A DNA stretch of 9,211 nt from Oscillospiraceae bacterium (GTDB taxonomy: Bacteria; Bacillota; Clostridia; Oscillospirales; CAG-272): the NCBI GenBank assembly GCA_015065205.1, contig SVQS01000069.1, forward strand, positions 1 to 9,211. Reading direction: 5' to 3'. Below the pieces are notes generated by a model. The model made no database searches. It was not told the DNA's origin and saw only the letters and a list, made by a program, of their open reading frames with translations. Numbering within the stretch: the stretch's first letter is position 1; each line of letters opens with the position of its first letter. Shown here in pieces: positions 6,401-9,211 of this stretch. The position numbers were made by a program, and so were the translations under genes.

Positions 6401-6545
6401 TATGATATCATAAATAAATAAAGAAGGAGAGTGTTTTTTCATAAATTGTACTTTTTTACGCACAAATGGTTTGAATGTTGTACAAAAAGTTCAAATATTT
6501 GTAACACCAATTTGTAAAAATGCACAAATGTAATCATCCACAAAA
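6401..6545 (-). promoter_or_regulatory. Upstream region of the gtrA-GH16 operon with short repeats
   Basis: No good -35/-10 pair is visible on the minus strand. The best -10 candidates, TATCAT and TATAAA, overlap the 12-bp palindrome TATGATATCATA (6401-6412), with nothing resembling TTGACA at the right distance; such promoters often need an activator. Farther up, GCACAAATG occurs twice on the plus strand (6460-6468 and 6522-6530), ATTTGTAA twice (6497-6504 and 6510-6517), and CAAATATTTG is palindromic (6492-6501). These are candidate regulator sites, but the DNA is AT-rich and the case is circumstantial. Confidence 0.35.
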
Positions 6546-6587
6546 GCACTTTCGAAAGCAATGTTTGAAACTCTCTCATCCTCGTGC

Positions 6588-6628
6588 AAAAAAGAGAGAC
6601 CAATCGTGAAGATCGGTCTCTCTTTTTG
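6588..6628. terminator. Bidirectional intrinsic terminator
   Basis: Thirteen-base arms (6589-6601, A5-G-A-G-A-G-A-C-C; 6615-6627, the exact complement) plus three inner pairs (6603-6605 with 6611-6613) around a five-base loop. A run of A precedes and a run of T follows, so it can stop transcription on both strands. On the minus strand it is the first good terminator after the repeat protein gene, 240 bases past its stop, and it insulates the gtrA operon from it. Confidence 0.85.
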
Positions 6629-6866
6629 TGTGTCTTAAATGGGAAAAGCCTACCTTTGAGTAAAAGCGTATCTCCATTCAGTGATTTTTCTTGCCGTTTT
6701 CATCCAACCGGTTTCTAAAGCGAAAACAGACAAAATCATATTTTTGTGGATGTTTTTTTGGGGGGTCCCCAGAACCCTTTCGCTATTGTGAAAAGAGTTC
6801 TGAGGAATTTAAACTCTAATGATTGAAAATGACACTGTATTTTCTACAACGTGCAATACACAAATA
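6629..6866. other. Intergenic region after the repeat protein gene
   Basis: No gene of normal size is present. It contains G-runs (6760-6765, followed by TCCCC), and a hairpin 6770-6775/6797-6802 (CAGAAC/GTTCTG) that continues inward with C-T-T-T and G-C pairs around a TATT loop; no T-tract follows on either strand, so it is not a standard terminator. A minus-strand frame of 29 codons (6739-6650) has an ATG but no RBS. The region may be part of a dispersed intergenic repeat. Confidence 0.4.
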
Positions 6867-9211
6867 TTAATTGTGAGAATCTTTTGTTTGGTCGATAGCC
6901 GTTGTGTTCTGAGAAGAATTATTTATTCCAACAGGTGTCTTCTCCGACTTAGAGTTGTTTTTTTTATCCGTGTCGACTTTCTTTACGACATTATTCTTCG
7001 AGGTTTTACCAGCAAAGAACTCCTTTATTTTGGGTAGAATGTTTGTCGTCTGCACGGTTCCCCATTGTAGAACGAGCCACTTTTTCTTGAAGAATACCCA
7101 CCAAACTGCAAAAGCAAGCAGGCCGGCTACCAATACAAATGTTCCGCTTCCCCATACCCACGGATTGGTCATTATGTTTTTGTTGACGCTGAAATCGGTT
7201 GCCGCAACACCTCCAACAGAGACGATTTCTAAACGATAGTCACCATTTTTCAAAGAAGCCAAATACTCAGGTTTAAGGTCAACTATGATACTGCCTTCGC
7301 GAATAGTATACAGATCGCTTGAAAGAACGGTTCCGTTTATTCTAACCTCTATAAAGTCTTCATAAGAAGCATTGGAACGGAAAGTGAGATTTTCATCTTT
7401 TGACCATTCTTTTACAGTATCTTTGTTTTGCTCAATGATTTGAGGAGCAAGCTTTTCTATTTCTTCTGTATAAGAATGAGCACAATTCTCACAAGTATAA
7501 GTCATTATACCAATAGATCCTGCCGTTGCAGCAATGGTAACTTGGCCATCATTATAATTATGGCTTAGCTTTTCAATTGTTTCTGTGTCAGTGATTACAT
7601 CGCATCTGGAGCAGTGACGGGATTTGGAACCTGCATTGGTACAGGTAGCCTCTACGTCAACTGTGTAAGTATCAGCGAAGTCGTGACCGAGCTTAGCGAT
7701 GGTTTGTACTTCAAAGTGCTCGCAATTTGCACAATCGCGACGCTCAATACCGTCTGCTACACAAGTGGGAGCCTGGGTTTGTGTCCATTCGCCAAATTGA
7801 TGAGCAAGCTTTTCAATAGTTTGTGTGTCAGTGGTTGCATCGCATCTGGAGCAGTGACGGGATTTGGAACCTGCATTGGTACAGGTAGCCTCTACGTCAA
7901 CGGTATAATCATCAGCGAAGTCGTGACCGAGCTTGCTGATGGTTTGTACTTCAAAGTGCTCACAGTTTGCACAGTTACGACGTTCCATACCGTCTGTAAC
8001 ACAAGTGGGAGCTTGGGTTTGTGTCCATTCACCAAACTGATGAGCAAGCTTTTCGATGGTTTCAACATCGGTAGTAGCATCGCATCTGGAGCAATGACGA
8101 GACTCGGAACCTGCATTGGTGCAAGTAGCCTCTACGTCAACTGTGTAAGTATCAGCGAAGTCGTGACCGAGCTTGTTGATGGTTTGAACCTCGAAGTGTT
8201 CGCAGTTTGCACAATCGTGGCGTTCAATGCCATCAGCAACACAAGTGGGAGCTTGGGTTTGCGTCCATTCGCCAAATTGATGAGCAAGCTTTTCAATAGT
8301 TTGTGTGTCAGCGGTTGCATCGCATCTGGAGCAGTGACGGGATTTGGAACCTGCATTGGTGCAAGTAGCCTCTACGTCAACTGTGTAAGTATCAGCGAAG
8401 TCGTGACCGAGCTTAGCGATGGTTTGAACCTCGAAGTGTTCGCAGTTTGCACAATCGTGGCGTTCAATGCCATCAGCAACACAAGTGGGAGCTTGGGTTT
8501 GCGTCCATTCGCCAAATTGATGAGCAAGCTTTTCAATAGTTTGTGTGTCAGTGGTTGCATCGCATCTGGAGCAGTGACGGGATTTGGAACCTGCATTGGT
8601 GCAAGTAGCTTCTACGTCAACTGTGTAAGTATCAGCGAAGTCGTGACCGGGCTTGCTGATGGTTTGTACTTCAAAGTGCTCACAGTTTGCACAGTTACGA
8701 CGTTCCATACCGTCTGTAACACAAGTGGGAGCTTGGGTTTGTGTCCATTCGCCAAATTGATGAGCAAGCTTTTCGATGGTTTCAACATCGGTAGTAGCAT
8801 CACATCTGGAGCAGTGACGGGATTTGGAACCTGCATTGGTGCAAGTAGCCTCTACGTCAACGGTATAATCATCAGCAAAGTCGTGACCGAGCTTGTTGAT
8901 GGTTTGAACCTCGAAGTGTTCGCAGTTTGCACAATCGCGGCGTTCAATGCCATCAGCAACACAAGTGGGAGCTTGGGTTTGCGTCCATTCGCCAAATTGA
9001 TGAGCAAGCTTTTCAATAGTTTGTGTGTCAGTGGTTGCATCACATCTGGAGCAGTGACGGGATTTGGAACCTGCATTGGTGCAAGTAGCCTCTACGTCAA
9101 CTGTGTAAGTATCAGCGAAGTCGTGACCGAGCTTAGCGATGGTTTGTACTTCAAAGTGCTCGCAATTTGCACAATCGCGACGCTCAATACCGTCTGCTAC
9201 ACAAGTGGGAG
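6867..9211 (-). CDS. Large surface protein with tandem cysteine repeats and C-terminal membrane anchor (partial)
   Basis: The frame is open from the window edge to TAA at 6867-6869: 780 residues, start missing. Residues 1-549 are repeats of an 80-residue unit made of two related halves: H-Q-F-G-E-W-T-Q-T-Q-A-P-T-C... and H-D-F-A-D-x-Y-T-V-D-V-E-A-T-C.... Each half has C-x9-C-x2-C and ends with I-x-K-L-x-H. A last half-unit (about 550-588) has lost its first Cys. Residues about 597-675 form an Ig/X2-like module (W-S-K-D-E-N-L-T-F, later Y-L-A-S-L-K-N-G). A membrane helix at about 684-707 ends in K-K-K-W, followed by a ~70-residue Lys/Asn/Ser tail. The repeats should be outside and the tail inside; there is no LPXTG motif. 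The Cys/His pattern could bind zinc or form disulfides. I recognise this repeat style from large surface proteins of gut Clostridia, but know no proven function. Confidence 0.85.
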   Translation of the reverse strand, partial: PTCVADGIERRDCANCEHFEVQTIAKLGHDFADTYTVDVEATCTNAGSKSRHCSRCDATTDTQTIEKLAHQFGEWTQTQAPTCVADGIERRDCANCEHFEVQTINKLGHDFADDYTVDVEATCTNAGSKSRHCSRCDATTDVETIEKLAHQFGEWTQTQAPTCVTDGMERRNCANCEHFEVQTISKPGHDFADTYTVDVEATCTNAGSKSRHCSRCDATTDTQTIEKLAHQFGEWTQTQAPTCVADGIERHDCANCEHFEVQTIAKLGHDFADTYTVDVEATCTNAGSKSRHCSRCDATADTQTIEKLAHQFGEWTQTQAPTCVADGIERHDCANCEHFEVQTINKLGHDFADTYTVDVEATCTNAGSESRHCSRCDATTDVETIEKLAHQFGEWTQTQAPTCVTDGMERRNCANCEHFEVQTISKLGHDFADDYTVDVEATCTNAGSKSRHCSRCDATTDTQTIEKLAHQFGEWTQTQAPTCVADGIERRDCANCEHFEVQTIAKLGHDFADTYTVDVEATCTNAGSKSRHCSRCDVITDTETIEKLSHNYNDGQVTIAATAGSIGIMTYTCENCAHSYTEEIEKLAPQIIEQNKDTVKEWSKDENLTFRSNASYEDFIEVRINGTVLSSDLYTIREGSIIVDLKPEYLASLKNGDYRLEIVSVGGVAATDFSVNKNIMTNPWVWGSGTFVLVAGLLAFAVWWVFFKKKWLVLQWGTVQTTNILPKIKEFFAGKTSKNNVVKKVDTDKKNNSKSEKTPVGINNSSQNTTAIDQTKDSHN
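7563..9211 (-). repeat. 240-bp tandem repeat array
   Basis: The word ACAAGTGGGA recurs at 7761, 8001, 8241, 8481, 8721, 8961 and 9201, exactly 240 bases apart, giving six full periods plus partial ends; the array runs out of the window. No indels occur, so the frame is kept throughout. Each period is itself two diverged 40-codon halves. Units fall into variants by the bases preceding the anchor: in coding order, type a (9181), c (8941), b (8701), c (8461), c (8221), b (7981), a (7741). The half-unit at 9121-9200 is identical to that at 7681-7760, 1440 bases away. A degenerate half-unit follows at 7446-7562. Confidence 0.95.

Noticed and set aside
6770..6802. Hairpin near the end of the repeat protein gene considered as its terminator
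   Set aside because: No T-tract follows on either strand; the stem at 6588-6628 fits much better.
7892..9076. Five 74-codon minus-strand frames spaced 240 bases apart
   Set aside because: They are the same out-of-frame reading of each tandem repeat. The other frame keeps Cys/His spacing and shows silent variation, so it is the coding one.
7563..9211. Regular 240-bp period considered as a CRISPR array or satellite origin
   Set aside because: There is no short repeat with unique spacers; the whole period is repeated and coding, and runs in one frame into a membrane anchor.

Overview
The window looks like an accessory stretch of a gut-type Clostridia (Bacillota) genome. The signs are an rsgA tail with the bacterial zinc-binding signature, strong GGAGG-type ribosome binding sites, an AgrC/AgrA-style GHKL-kinase plus LytTR-regulator pair, a licheninase lipoprotein, and a membrane-anchored protein built from 40-residue cysteine repeats. 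The assignment to a lineage is inference; no 16S or other marker is present.

Layout. 1-178: end of rsgA (+). 179-616: gene-free DNA rich in hairpins, probably a dispersed intergenic repeat. 617-937: promoter, RBS and remnant of a small Xre-type HTH regulator, broken by a TGA exactly where the conserved Trp of the K-W-E motif should be. 890-3034: a good sigma-A-type promoter followed by a two-gene operon (+), a LytTR response regulator overlapping by ATGA a polytopic GHKL histidine kinase. 3049-3096: a perfect 23-bp bidirectional terminator separating this operon from a convergent minus-strand cluster. 6368 down to 3127 (-): a GtrA-family membrane protein, a GH16 licheninase lipoprotein three bases after it, and then a GH3 beta-glucosidase of the permuted-domain type that has lost its 5' part. 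6413-6866: intergenic DNA with AT-rich repeats upstream of gtrA, a bidirectional terminator, and a possible 29-codon ORF. 6867-9211 (-): the C-terminal 780 residues of a large surface protein with 240-bp tandem repeats, an Ig/X2-like module, one membrane segment and a Lys/Asn/Ser-rich tail; its start lies beyond the window.

How the parts may work together. The GH16 enzyme should cut mixed-linkage beta-glucan outside the membrane, and an intact GH3 would have trimmed the oligosaccharides to glucose; in this strain the GH3 partner looks disabled. The neighbouring kinase/regulator pair is the obvious candidate controller of the convergent cluster, but that link rests on adjacency only. I found no convincing evidence for an entirely new defence or mobile system. 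The most notable objects are the cysteine-repeat surface protein, whose repeats differ synonymously but not in protein, and the sharply truncated GH3 gene.
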